DNA of 49,371 bases from positions 1 to 49,371 of the forward strand of contig JADFJT010000004.1 of the NCBI GenBank assembly GCA_022566015.1. The letters are read 5' to 3'. Origin of the DNA: Pseudomonadota bacterium (GTDB lineage Bacteria > Pseudomonadota > Gammaproteobacteria > GCA-001735895). A program made the translations under genes and the position numbers. The notes under the pieces are model-generated. The model was not told the DNA's origin. It searched no databases and was given only the letters and a program-made list of their open reading frames with translations. Each line of letters opens with the position of its first letter. The stretch's first letter is position 1. Of this stretch, positions 28,326 to 35,815 are shown one piece after another.

Positions 28326-30155
28326 ATGTCTGAAGACAAGCCATTCAATTATAAAGCTTTCCTGAAAACTGCCAGCACCTTGCCTGGAGTCTATCGCATG
28401 ATAGACCGGAACAAAAAAGTCATTTACGTGGGTAAGGCAAAAAATTTAAAAAAGCGGCTAACCAGCTATTTTCGAAATACCGGTCTGTCAACTCGAATTC
28501 TTACACTGGTAAGAAATATTCACCAAATTGAGATCACTAGCACGCGTACCGAAAGTGAGGCCTTGCTACTCGAAAATGATTTAATCAAAAACCTCAACCC
28601 TCGATATAACATACTGTTCAGGGATGATAAGAGTTACCCTTATATCTGTCTGACCCATCATCAGTTTCCCCGGCTTAAAGTGTTTCGTGGCAAGACAGAT
28701 AATCGCAAGGGTAGTTTTTTCGGGCCTTTCCCTAATGCAGGTTCGATTCGCCAGACGATTAATCATGTGCAACGAATTTTTCGATTACGCAATTGCGAAG
28801 ATTCAACCATGCGGAATCGCAGTCGCGCCTGTTTACAGTATCAAATAAATCGTTGTACCGGCCCCTGTGTAGGACACACCGACGAGCAAAGCTACCAACG
28901 GCAGGTTGATCAGGCGATGCTCTTTCTAAGTGGAGAAAGCGATATACTGATCAATCAACAGGTTAAGTTGATGGAGCAAAGCTCAGCACAACTCGATTTT
29001 GAGCAGGCAGCTCAGATCCGAGACAAAATTGAAACTTTGCGACACGCTACCGAAAAACAGTTTGTTACCGGTTTTAGCGGTGACATCGATATACTCGCCT
29101 GCGCAGTACTTCAGGATACCTGCTGCATTCAACTATTTATGATTCGCAATGGTACCTCACTCGGAAATAAACCTTTTATCAGTCGGGTAAAACTTGACGC
29201 CGATCCTGCCGAATTGATCGAAGCATTTATTATGCAACACTATTCACGACATCCCGCTCCTCACGAAATTATCGTAAGCCACACCCTGCCAAATCAAAAC
29301 TTACTGTCGGATACGTTGACCCAGGTCAGTGCAGCAAAAATTGCGATAGTCAGTAAGGTTCGAACAAAGCGCCGTCACGCGCTTGAAAGTGCTGCTAGCA
29401 ACGCAGTGCAGGCGCTAGAAAGCTATTTATTATCGGCAAGTCATCTCAATAAGCGTTATCAGTCTTTGATCAAAGAGTTGAATCTGTCTCAGGCTCCACA
29501 ACGTATCGAATGTTTCGATATTAGTCATACGATGGGCGAGGCAACTAAAGCGTCCTGCGTGGTTTTCGGTACGGAAGGCGCTATCAAGTCCGAATATCGT
29601 TGTTACAATATAAACAACATTCAGGCTGGTGACGACTATGCGGCAATAAAGCAGGTGCTGGAGCGACGATATAGCAAACGACAGCACAGTGCCGAACTGC
29701 TACCGGATCTGGTTTTAATTGACGGTGGTAAAGGCCAGTTACATGTCGCCCTGGACGTGTTCGATACACTGGGTCTTTTCAGTACCAAACAGGACTTACG
29801 GGTATTTGGTGTAGCCAAAGGCCCCGAACGAAAATCTGGGTATGAAGATATTATTGATGAAAATTTCAACCGACTGAATATCAAACTGGACTCGCCGGCC
29901 TTATTGCTAATTCAGCAAATACGCGACGAAGCCCATCGTTTCGCCATAACCGGGCATCGTAAAGCAAGAACGAAAGCACGAAAAACTTCCCGCCTGGAAG
30001 AGATCGTCGGCATCGGTGCCAAAAAACGTCAGCTTCTACTCAACAAGTTCGGTGGCTTGCAAGGCGTACAGGCAGCCGGAATCGAAGAACTGGTACAAAT
30101 AAAGGGGATTAATCGAGAGACCGCTCAGAAAATTTATGATACTTTTCACGGCTGA
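28326..30155 (+). CDS. uvrC: UvrABC excinuclease subunit C
   Basis: About 609 residues from the ATG at 28326, chosen because MSEDKPFNYKAFLKTAST matches the family start; a TTG at 28275 would add 17 residues. Makes both incisions in nucleotide excision repair. GIY-YIG domain at the N-terminus (PGVYRMIDRNKKVIYVGKAK), UVR motif in the middle (LDFEQAAQIRDKIETLR), RNase H-like C-terminal nuclease with CFDISHTMGEATKASCVVF and LVLIDGGKGQLHVA, and tandem helix-hairpin-helix at the end (VGIGAKKRQLLLNKFGG). Complete. Confidence 0.97.
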   Translation: MSEDKPFNYKAFLKTASTLPGVYRMIDRNKKVIYVGKAKNLKKRLTSYFRNTGLSTRILTLVRNIHQIEITSTRTESEALLLENDLIKNLNPRYNILFRDDKSYPYICLTHHQFPRLKVFRGKTDNRKGSFFGPFPNAGSIRQTINHVQRIFRLRNCEDSTMRNRSRACLQYQINRCTGPCVGHTDEQSYQRQVDQAMLFLSGESDILINQQVKLMEQSSAQLDFEQAAQIRDKIETLRHATEKQFVTGFSGDIDILACAVLQDTCCIQLFMIRNGTSLGNKPFISRVKLDADPAELIEAFIMQHYSRHPAPHEIIVSHTLPNQNLLSDTLTQVSAAKIAIVSKVRTKRRHALESAASNAVQALESYLLSASHLNKRYQSLIKELNLSQAPQRIECFDISHTMGEATKASCVVFGTEGAIKSEYRCYNINNIQAGDDYAAIKQVLERRYSKRQHSAELLPDLVLIDGGKGQLHVALDVFDTLGLFSTKQDLRVFGVAKGPERKSGYEDIIDENFNRLNIKLDSPALLLIQQIRDEAHRFAITGHRKARTKARKTSRLEEIVGIGAKKRQLLLNKFGGLQGVQAAGIEELVQIKGINRETAQKIYDTFHG

Positions 30156-30173
30156 TCAGCTTATTAACTTGTA

Positions 30174-30734
30174 ATGAAAATCACCATTCCCACAGCCATT
30201 ACATTATTTCGAATCGGGTTGATACCGTTATTTGTCTTAGTCTTCTATCTGCCGTATTCCTGGTCAAACCTGGTCGCCACCGCAGTTTTTGGCCTGGCCA
30301 GCCTGACCGACTGGGCCGATGGGTACCTGGCACGTGTACTCAAGCAGGAATCACCTTTTGGTGCCTTTCTTGATCCGGTAGCCGACAAATTGATGGTTGT
30401 AGTAGCAATCGTGCTATTAGTTCAGGCTCACCCTAGTATTTACATTGCACTACCATCGGTCATCATAATCGCGAGAGAAATATCGGTTTCAGCCTTGCGT
30501 GAATGGATGGCCGAGTTGGGTAATCGAACCGCCATAAAAGTTTCATTCATTGGAAAGGCCAAAACAACCACCCAGCTGGTATCGCTTCTGCTGATGATTT
30601 ACCAGGAGCCCTTGGCTGGATTACCAATATTCGAAATTGGTCTTTTTGGATATTATCTGGCAGCGCTTTTAACTATGTTTTCGATGGTCCTGTACCTGCG
30701 AGCAGCCTGGCCCGTGATCGTCAAAAACAGTTGA
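30174..30734 (+). CDS. pgsA: CDP-diacylglycerol-glycerol-3-phosphate 3-phosphatidyltransferase
   Basis: 186 residues, integral inner-membrane enzyme making phosphatidylglycerophosphate. The CDP-alcohol phosphotransferase motif D-x2-D-G-x2-A-R-x8-G-x3-D-x3-D is complete: LTDWADGYLARV then FGAFLDPVADK. Start 18 bp after uvrC. Directly followed by the glycine, cysteine and leucine tRNA genes, as in E. coli. Confidence 0.96.
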   Translation: MKITIPTAITLFRIGLIPLFVLVFYLPYSWSNLVATAVFGLASLTDWADGYLARVLKQESPFGAFLDPVADKLMVVVAIVLLVQAHPSIYIALPSVIIIAREISVSALREWMAELGNRTAIKVSFIGKAKTTTQLVSLLLMIYQEPLAGLPIFEIGLFGYYLAALLTMFSMVLYLRAAWPVIVKNS

Positions 30735-30766
30735 AAAAAGCATCATTGTAATTCCCTCCAGCCCGC

Positions 30767-30794
30767 TTGACAGTTCAAAGTGAATCAATAGAAT
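30767..30794 (+). promoter_or_regulatory. Sigma-70 promoter of the tRNA cluster
   Basis: TTGACA at 30767-30772, a 16-bp spacer, then TAGAAT at 30789-30794. The tRNA-Gly gene starts 12 bp after the -10 box, consistent with a very short leader. This is the strongest consensus promoter seen in the window. Confidence 0.75.
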
Positions 30795-30805
30795 AGCGGG
30801 TCTTT

Positions 30806-30881
30806 GCGGGAATAGCTCAGCTGGTAGAGCACAACCTTGCCAAGGTTGGGGTCGCGAGTTCGAATCTCGTTTCCCGCTCCA
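30806..30881 (+). tRNA. tRNA-Gly (anticodon GCC)
   Basis: 76 bases including an encoded CCA. Acceptor arms GCGGGAA and TTCCCGC pair fully; D-arm GCTCAGCTGGTAGAGC; anticodon stem CAACC/GGTTG with loop TTGCCAA, anticodon GCC at 30839-30841; T-arm with GTTCGAATC. All invariant positions look intact. Confidence 0.97.
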
Positions 30882-30887
30882 ATATCA

Positions 30888-30912
30888 AGCCTCGACAGCG
30901 TCGGGGCTTTTT
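30888..30912 (+). terminator. Terminator-like hairpin between tRNA-Gly and tRNA-Cys
   Basis: AGCCTCGAC (30888-30896) pairs with GTCGGGGCT (30900-30908), with one G-T pair, around the loop AGC, followed by a run of five T. This is a classic intrinsic terminator and suggests that tRNA-Cys and tRNA-Leu may need their own promoter or some read-through. Confidence 0.7.
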
Positions 30913-30971
30913 AGATTAACATTGCTGTATCGGTTAACATAATAAAGTAAAGTGTTCGGCATCCCATTAAT

Positions 30972-31045
30972 GGCTGGGTGGCAGAGTGGTCATGCAGCGG
31001 CCTGCAAAGCCGTGTACGGCGGTTCGATTCCGCCCTCAGCCTCCA
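30972..31045 (+). tRNA. tRNA-Cys (anticodon GCA)
   Basis: 74 bases with encoded CCA. Acceptor GGCTGGG pairs with CTCAGCC (one G-T); anticodon loop CTGCAAA with GCA at 31004-31006; T-arm CGGTTCGATTCCG. The three-tRNA order Gly-Cys-Leu after pgsA matches E. coli glyW-cysT-leuZ. Confidence 0.96.
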
Positions 31046-31151
31046 TTATATTTTTGCACGAAATAAAACTCGAATGGCGTTGTGATAGGCGATAGCTCAA
31101 CGAGATACTGCGTCAGGGAACAGGGATTAAAAAGTAAAAGACCATCCTTTA

Positions 31152-31238
31152 GCCCGGGTGGCGAAATTGGTAGACGCAAGGGACTTAAAATCCCTCGGTA
31201 GAAATACTGTGCCGGTTCGATTCCGGCCCCGGGCACCA
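31152..31238 (+). tRNA. tRNA-Leu (anticodon TAA), integration target
   Basis: 87 bases with encoded CCA and the long variable arm of class II tRNAs. Acceptor GCCCGGG pairs with CCCGGGC; anticodon stem AGGGA/TCCCT with loop CTTAAAA, giving anticodon TAA. The T-arm is GCCGGTTCGATTCCGGC. Its last 57 bases are repeated exactly at 32991-33047, so this copy appears to have been rebuilt by insertion of an element. Confidence 0.97.
31182..31238 (+). repeat. Left att repeat (within tRNA-Leu)
   Basis: First copy of the 57-bp repeat, from the anticodon stem (GACTTAAAAT...) through the terminal CCA. Identical base for base to 32991-33047; sequences on both outer sides differ at once (AAG-G before and AATTTAATA after, versus GTCAA and TTTTTTGG). 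Confidence 0.9.
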
Positions 31239-31367
31239 AATTTAATAGGTATACTGTCCCCAGAATTCGTCCCACAGGTTTCCATAACTTTTATTCATAT
31301 CCATTCTCTACTTGTAGTCGAAATATAGTAGGATAGCTGAAGCAATAAATATAAATAGAGCCGGTAA

Positions 31368-32024
31368 ATGAGTACTAATCAAAAATTTTCTCGACATACT
31401 TATTCGTACAAGGAATTACGAAAAGCTGTGGGTTGGATAGGCATTTTGCTACCGTTCACGCTAATGATTGGAAATTCATTTATCTTCAATGAAGAGGTGT
31501 TTCAAGAATCCATTAGTCATTATTACTATACCGGTATGGGTGATGTTTTCGTTGGTGCTCTCTGCGCTGTCGCTTTATTTATGTTTTTTTATAGTGGTTA
31601 TGATAGTCGGGATGACTGGGCCGGACACTTGGCTGGTGTTTTTGCAATAGGCGTGGCCTGGTTTCCGGTGACTGAAACAGGCACCGCCACAGGGGCAGGT
31701 ATTATTCATTTAATTTGCGCTGGTCTTTTCTTCTTTATCCTTGCTGTATTTTCCCTATTCTTATTCACTCTGAAGGAAGAGAATCCATCTACCCAAAAAT
31801 CGAAAAGAAATAATGTTTACGTCATATGTGGCCTAATCATTTTGGCTTGTATGCTTGCAATTGCGACATTCCATGGTTTTTTTCGTGGTGATAATCCGAA
31901 TTCCAGATTTGTGTTTGTGGCTGAAACCATTGCTCTGGTTGCCTTCGGAACATCCTGGCTGACCAAGGGGGGAGACTTTTTGTTTCCAGATGAACCTAGA
32001 GCCTCGACCAATGAAAATAATTAA
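31368..32024 (+). CDS. Six-helix integral membrane protein of the mini-island
   Basis: 218 residues with about six hydrophobic segments: near 20-40 (GWIGILLPFTLMIGNSFIF), 55-75 (VFVGALCAVALFMFFYS), 83-100 (WAGHLAGVFAIGVAWF), 108-133 (IHLICAGLFFFILAVFSLF), 150-170 (VYVICGLIILACMLAI) and 185-200. A conserved-looking loop follows helix 1: QESISHYYYTGMGDVFVG. I recall this loop from uncharacterised membrane proteins, some labelled DUF998-like, but cannot confirm it. There is no signal peptide or catalytic motif. First gene inside the tRNA-Leu island, convergent to the SLOG gene. AT-rich compared with the housekeeping genes. Function unknown. Confidence 0.75.
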   Translation: MSTNQKFSRHTYSYKELRKAVGWIGILLPFTLMIGNSFIFNEEVFQESISHYYYTGMGDVFVGALCAVALFMFFYSGYDSRDDWAGHLAGVFAIGVAWFPVTETGTATGAGIIHLICAGLFFFILAVFSLFLFTLKEENPSTQKSKRNNVYVICGLIILACMLAIATFHGFFRGDNPNSRFVFVAETIALVAFGTSWLTKGGDFLFPDEPRASTNENN

Positions 32025-32043
32025 CCCAGCAGTATTCTAATAG

Positions 32044-32167
32044 AGTTAAAGTCTCATTCCGGCATACTAAAATTTGTCCCCAAAGGGGCCTGGAAATTTT
32101 CAATACCTGGAATGAGAGTATTGAAATTACACTCAGTTTCCTTACCAAGTGTTATATAACTTTAACT
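32044..32167. repeat. Nested inverted repeats between the two island genes
   Basis: Several pairings overlap here: GTTAAAGT (32045-32052) with ACTTTAAC (32159-32166); TCTCATTCCGG (32052-32062) with CTGGAATGAGA (32107-32117), 10 of 11; AAAATTT with AAATTTT enclosing CCCC-AAA-GGGG (about 32069-32100); and TTTCAATAC (32098-32106) with GTATTGAAA (32118-32126). The loop of the last hairpin is the complement of 32052-32062, so alternative folds compete. It could be a two-way terminator for the convergent genes, a structured RNA, or an element-specific site. Confidence 0.5.
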
Positions 32168-32278
32168 TGCTGAGAAATTTTACAACATAGTAGAAGACAG
32201 AAATTACTGTAAGAAATCTGTGACAATTAAGGAATTAGTATAGCCAGATATATTGAACCAATCTGTCAATCGTAATAT

Positions 32279-32752
32279 CTAGTGAAAGATTTTGATAATG
32301 AACTGCTTCGCCTGCGCATGGATACCAGGTCGACCACTTTCTCTCGGGCCAGCAATATTTAATACTTTAGGTCGAGTTTCAAATATCCAGTTAACTACAT
32401 TTGGCAAACCATTCTCATCATCAAGGTTGCATGTAAAGCATGGCTTGTTCTGTTCTTTAGTAAATTTTAGGGTAATTTTTGTGCCACCCGATAATTTTCC
32501 AGTAAAAAGAATCAAAGTAGCGTCAGAATCACGAACATTCCAACCAGTTCGAACGCGATAATCTATTGCCTCAGTCTCTTGTAATTTGTAGCGGGCAGAT
32601 ATCTTTCCGTCCTCGGCTCGCCTGCCCTTGGGACACCACCCTCCGATAGGAATACCCAGCATCATCGCAGCATCCAAAGCGGCTCGATCAACACCAGTTT
32701 GACCACCCGACACTATCTTCTCAACAGATATAGTTTTACTTAGTACGCCCAT
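32279..32752 (-). CDS. SLOG-fold protein, cpYpsA-like ('putative molybdenum carrier')
   Basis: 157 residues. The N-terminal Rossmann-like loop is clear: KIVSGGQTGVDRAALDAAM at about 12-30, then GIPIGGWCPKGRRAEDG at about 33-49, and later ATLILFTGKLSGGTKITL and LNIAGPRESGRPGI. This matches the family often named putative molybdenum carrier protein, placed by comparative genomics in the SLOG superfamily, whose members bind nucleotides or nucleotide-derived ligands and recur in phage and conflict loci. No ligand is known for this group. It is the second island gene; its start at 32752 lacks a strong ribosome-binding site. Confidence 0.8.
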   Translation of the reverse strand: MGVLSKTISVEKIVSGGQTGVDRAALDAAMMLGIPIGGWCPKGRRAEDGKISARYKLQETEAIDYRVRTGWNVRDSDATLILFTGKLSGGTKITLKFTKEQNKPCFTCNLDDENGLPNVVNWIFETRPKVLNIAGPRESGRPGIHAQAKQFIIKIFH

Positions 32753-32990
32753 TTATAACCTGGTGACCCATGCGGGACTTTTGGCAGTTTTGTCAGTTTC
32801 ACCTTGTAGGAATTTGAAATATTTTAGTTACTAAATCCTATCTAAAGATGCGTCGAAGAGTATTGGGTACCAAGATCAGTCCTCCAAGGAGCAGCAATCC
32901 ACAACATCTAACCACAAATCAGGGCAGGATGTTTAGTCGTAAGCTATTGATATTTAAACGAATCAGTGTCGTGTGAGGTTGACAGGTCAA

Positions 32991-33047
32991 GACTTAAAAT
33001 CCCTCGGTAGAAATACTGTGCCGGTTCGATTCCGGCCCCGGGCACCA
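32991..33047 (+). repeat. Right att repeat (displaced 3' end of tRNA-Leu)
   Basis: Second copy of the 57-bp repeat, containing the 3' half of the anticodon arm, variable arm, T-arm, acceptor strand and CCA, but no 5' half, so it cannot form a tRNA. It is followed immediately by TTTTTT, a likely former terminator of the tRNA operon. Confidence 0.9.
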
Positions 33048-33182
33048 TTTTTTGGAAAGTGAATTAATTCCCCGTTGCACAGAGTAAAGACCGATTGGTT
33101 GAACCGCTAAAACTCATAATAAGCGTCTAACTAATGTCATATAGCTGACAGATTAAACCAAAGTAGGGCAGTCCCTACCCGG

Positions 33183-33767
33183 TTAACCCTGTTTGTTCTC
33201 CTGTTTTACTTCTTTGCGGTACTGCTCTGGCCAGTGTTCCTTTACGACTGGACTGTCAGCTGCAAGCGCGTAGCAGGTATTCAGAAAATTCGATCTTGGT
33301 GGCGATTGTTGCGCGCGATCCTGTCTGGGATTCATTAACCTCGCGCTACTGATGGTCTGGATTGCGGTCGTAGCGATTGGCCCCAATAATTCGCTCAGGT
33401 GCGTGCAACCGGAATTTAGTCCCATCGCAAGCTTAGATTTCTTCGTCCACCCAGCTGCTATCTTTAACCCGATCAGCTGTTTTACAATTGAAGAAACGCT
33501 CTTGCAATAGTTGTAGGGCGATGCATCGATCACAGCTTCGCTGTCGACTACGTTAAGATCCAAATCGATAGTAAGGCGAATCGACATATCATGTAATGGT
33601 TCTTCAGCTTCGATATGGCCACCGCGATCTTTATTAGGAAATCGGTAAGGCTTGGTGTCCACAATACGCCCTTCGATGTCCCACAATTGGTCTGACCGTT
33701 GGTACCCAAGGCAAGTAACCACTCGGGTATGGGCGAGTTCACGTGTTATTGGCGCAGGTAATGGCAT
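33183..33767 (-). CDS. DUF2889 protein
   Basis: 194 residues. Recognised from the N-terminus MPLPAPITRELAHTRVVTC, the middle LWDIEGRIVDTKPY and HDMSIRLTIDLDLNV, and GCTHLSELLGPIATTAIQT. DUF2889 proteins occur widely in proteobacteria and have no established function. No signal peptide. First chromosomal gene right of the island. A small hairpin GTAGGG-CAGT-CCCTAC lies just after its stop (about 33163-33178) and may terminate it. Confidence 0.8.
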   Translation of the reverse strand: MPLPAPITRELAHTRVVTCLGYQRSDQLWDIEGRIVDTKPYRFPNKDRGGHIEAEEPLHDMSIRLTIDLDLNVVDSEAVIDASPYNYCKSVSSIVKQLIGLKIAAGWTKKSKLAMGLNSGCTHLSELLGPIATTAIQTISSARLMNPRQDRAQQSPPRSNFLNTCYALAADSPVVKEHWPEQYRKEVKQENKQG

Positions 33768-33846
33768 TGATATTTATCTCATATATAAATGGTGATATTT
33801 TAACTGTATTCGTCCTTATTAACCGAAATCCTATATGCTTTTTCTT

Positions 33847-34473
33847 TCAGCCGATATTTTCAACTACATACTTATAGATATCTTTACTGATCCTGCTTCC
33901 CTGTTCGAGAAGTGTTGTAATTTCTAAAGTAGTGTCATCTATGAAGCCCTCATCCTGGATGGAAGGCATGTTTATTTTTATATTCATTATTGCTCCTTCG
34001 AGTCCTGCATAGGCCTGTTGTGACGCGACGCCAAGGTCGCTAAGGGCATTGGAATTAGATTTGGCAAGAAGCTTAGCAGCCAGTTTCAGGACCTCAAGAC
34101 ATTCACGCGCTATTCCGAGAGGTGATTGAACTGCTTCCTTGAAGCCCTTTTGTATTGCCTCTTTTCTTGATTTCTTATCTTCCTCTGTTTCTTTCGCCAT
34201 TTTGAAGGCAGCCATTACACCGTCAAAGGCCTCCGCATCAAGATCTACCCTTTTAAGAAGGCTTTTCGAGAGTGTCTGAGCATTTTTGAGAACCTCGGTA
34301 AGTTCGGTATAAAAGGGCTCATAGCCCTTCTTCCCTATGCTCAGGTTACAGACCATTGAGACCAGGTTTGCTCCTAAAGCCCCGGAGAGCGCTGCCACAC
34401 TTCCGCCACCAGGTGCAGGGGAATTTGATCCTAGAACCTGGCTAAATTCTTCAACTGGTAATTTTACGAGCAT
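33847..34473 (-). CDS. fchA: Formimidoyltetrahydrofolate cyclodeaminase
   Basis: 208 residues, all-helical, matching the cyclodeaminase family (FTCD C-terminal domain). It opens with LPVEEFSQVLGSNSPAPGGGSVAALSG, the invariant PAPGGGS loop, and has SNSNALSDLGVASQQAYAG later. Converts 5-formimino-THF to 5,10-methenyl-THF plus ammonia. AAGGA lies 8 bp before the start. It is lysine-rich, unlike most neighbours. Downstream partner of the glutamate formimidoyltransferase gene: in vertebrates these are one fused enzyme, here two genes. No histidine-utilisation genes are nearby. Confidence 0.9.
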   Translation of the reverse strand: MLVKLPVEEFSQVLGSNSPAPGGGSVAALSGALGANLVSMVCNLSIGKKGYEPFYTELTEVLKNAQTLSKSLLKRVDLDAEAFDGVMAAFKMAKETEEDKKSRKEAIQKGFKEAVQSPLGIARECLEVLKLAAKLLAKSNSNALSDLGVASQQAYAGLEGAIMNIKINMPSIQDEGFIDDTTLEITTLLEQGSRISKDIYKYVVENIG

Positions 34474-34595
34474 AAATAGTCCTTACCGATTACCATCACG
34501 ACATCTATTTTGGTTTCCTGACCTAAGCTGAAGTCCCATTCTTTCACCACACTGCGATTTTAGTTTTAGTCGAGAAACAGGGGTTCAGGAATGAT

Positions 34596-35537
34596 CTAAG
34601 AATCGAGCTCCAGCAGATGATTCTCGATAATTTGACTCTGGTAATCCCAGGGACCGTTAATCGCTTCAAGTTGCAGATACCACTCGGCAGTCTGGACAAG
34701 CACCTCCGCCGAAATGGTGCCGCAGACTTGCGATGCGATAACGTTCACACCATACCGAGCGGCTTCAGCTTTCAGCAAGTTGTAGACGCGATGGAGGGGC
34801 GTCTTAAGCGGGTTGGTTATCTCGCAGGATACAATCGTACAAGCCTTGCCGGTTCGACGGTGGGTTTGCGGTAGGCCGATTACACCCTGTATGTTAGCGA
34901 AGCCTCCATGCTTACCGCGCACATAGCTGGCAAGTTTTTTCGCTATTGCTAAATCAGTCGTGTCCAGCACCACGTTGAAATAGGCATCGTGTTCTTCCAG
35001 CGCCCCGACGATGGTGGCTCCCGCCGTCGGATGCAATTTTGCAGGTCCAATGTCGGGCGCTCGCTCCGGATCTACGAGAATAGCCTCTCTGAGCCCTTCG
35101 TAGTTGCCTTTACGGATGGAAGTTAATCCTTCATTCTCTTCGCGGCGTGCGTTCTTACCGGTAAAATAAATGGGTACGTCGTAGCGCTTATACAACTCCT
35201 GACCCAGATCCTCGGCGAACTCTTTACATTCGTCAATGGTAATGTCTTTGCATGGGTAAATCTCAATAGTGTCTACGGCCCCAATACGCGGGTGTCGACC
35301 GTGTTGCTTCTCCATGTCGATCAGTTCGTAAGCCTGGCCTGCCGCGTCTAGTAATGCCTCTTTCATCGCTTCGGGTCGACCTAGCACTTCGGCAGGCAGG
35401 CGATCAAAATCAGGATCTGGCTCATACCCGATAAGCTTGACGCCGTCACGTCCCCGTAACTGGTCAATAATTTTTTCTATGACATCCGAGCGCGTACCAT
35501 CACTGAAATTGGGATCTGAAAGGATGTAACTTGACAT
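34596..35537 (-). CDS. ftcD: Glutamate formimidoyltransferase
   Basis: 313 residues from the ATG at 35537, which has GGAGGTG ideally placed 7 bp upstream; an ATG five codons earlier (35552) overlaps that site and is unlikely. Transfers the formimino group from N-formimino-L-glutamate to THF. Family segments: LSDPNFSDGTRSDVIEKII, HPRIGAVDTIEIYPCKD, NARREENEGLTSIRKGNYEG, DIGPAKLHPTAGATIVGA and YVRGKHGGFANIQGVIGL. The monofunctional length is right. With the cyclodeaminase downstream it would feed formimino groups into the folate one-carbon pool. Confidence 0.93.
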   Translation of the reverse strand: MSSYILSDPNFSDGTRSDVIEKIIDQLRGRDGVKLIGYEPDPDFDRLPAEVLGRPEAMKEALLDAAGQAYELIDMEKQHGRHPRIGAVDTIEIYPCKDITIDECKEFAEDLGQELYKRYDVPIYFTGKNARREENEGLTSIRKGNYEGLREAILVDPERAPDIGPAKLHPTAGATIVGALEEHDAYFNVVLDTTDLAIAKKLASYVRGKHGGFANIQGVIGLPQTHRRTGKACTIVSCEITNPLKTPLHRVYNLLKAEAARYGVNVIASQVCGTISAEVLVQTAEWYLQLEAINGPWDYQSQIIENHLLELDS

Positions 35538-35815
35538 TATAAACACCTCCATAAGAGATAAGGGTCATTGATTATGAGGAAGTTTCAGCCGCAAAGTATC
35601 TCAATCTTCCTGGCTACAAATATTTAAACTCCAAAATGGCTGTCCTTTGGTCGCGAACTTAAATTCGTCCCTGGCATTTGCGCAACGATGCTGGACACGA
35701 TTTTCATAATAATATGCTTCAGGTGTTGTAAGGATTCGGGCCCCTGCGTGTTAATTATTCTTATCCGCATTACCAGGATAATGATTTCCTGCAGACTACC
35801 ATATAATTTGAAGCG

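Larger units (their letters stand above)
31182..33047. mobile_element. 1.8-kb mini-island integrated in tRNA-Leu, no integrase
   Basis: Bounded by a perfect 57-bp direct repeat of the 3' portion of tRNA-Leu (31182-31238 and 32991-33047), the classical att arrangement left by tyrosine-recombinase integration into a tRNA gene. Repeat-to-repeat distance is 1,809 bp. The interior carries two convergent genes (31368-32024 and 32279-32752), a structured spacer, and about 240 bp with no recognised gene before the right repeat. By eye the interior is AT-richer than the flanks. There is no recombinase gene, so it is either a decayed island or a satellite moved in trans. The T-run directly after the right repeat probably is the original tRNA terminator. 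Confidence 0.8.

Noticed and set aside
31036-31275. 79-aa minus-strand frame across tRNA-Leu
   Set aside because: Typical spurious frame read from the antisense of a tRNA gene.
32753-32990. Integrase remnant in the right part of the island
   Set aside because: A 42-codon frame (MRRRVLGTKISPPRSSN...) is open but carries none of the tyrosine-recombinase motifs.
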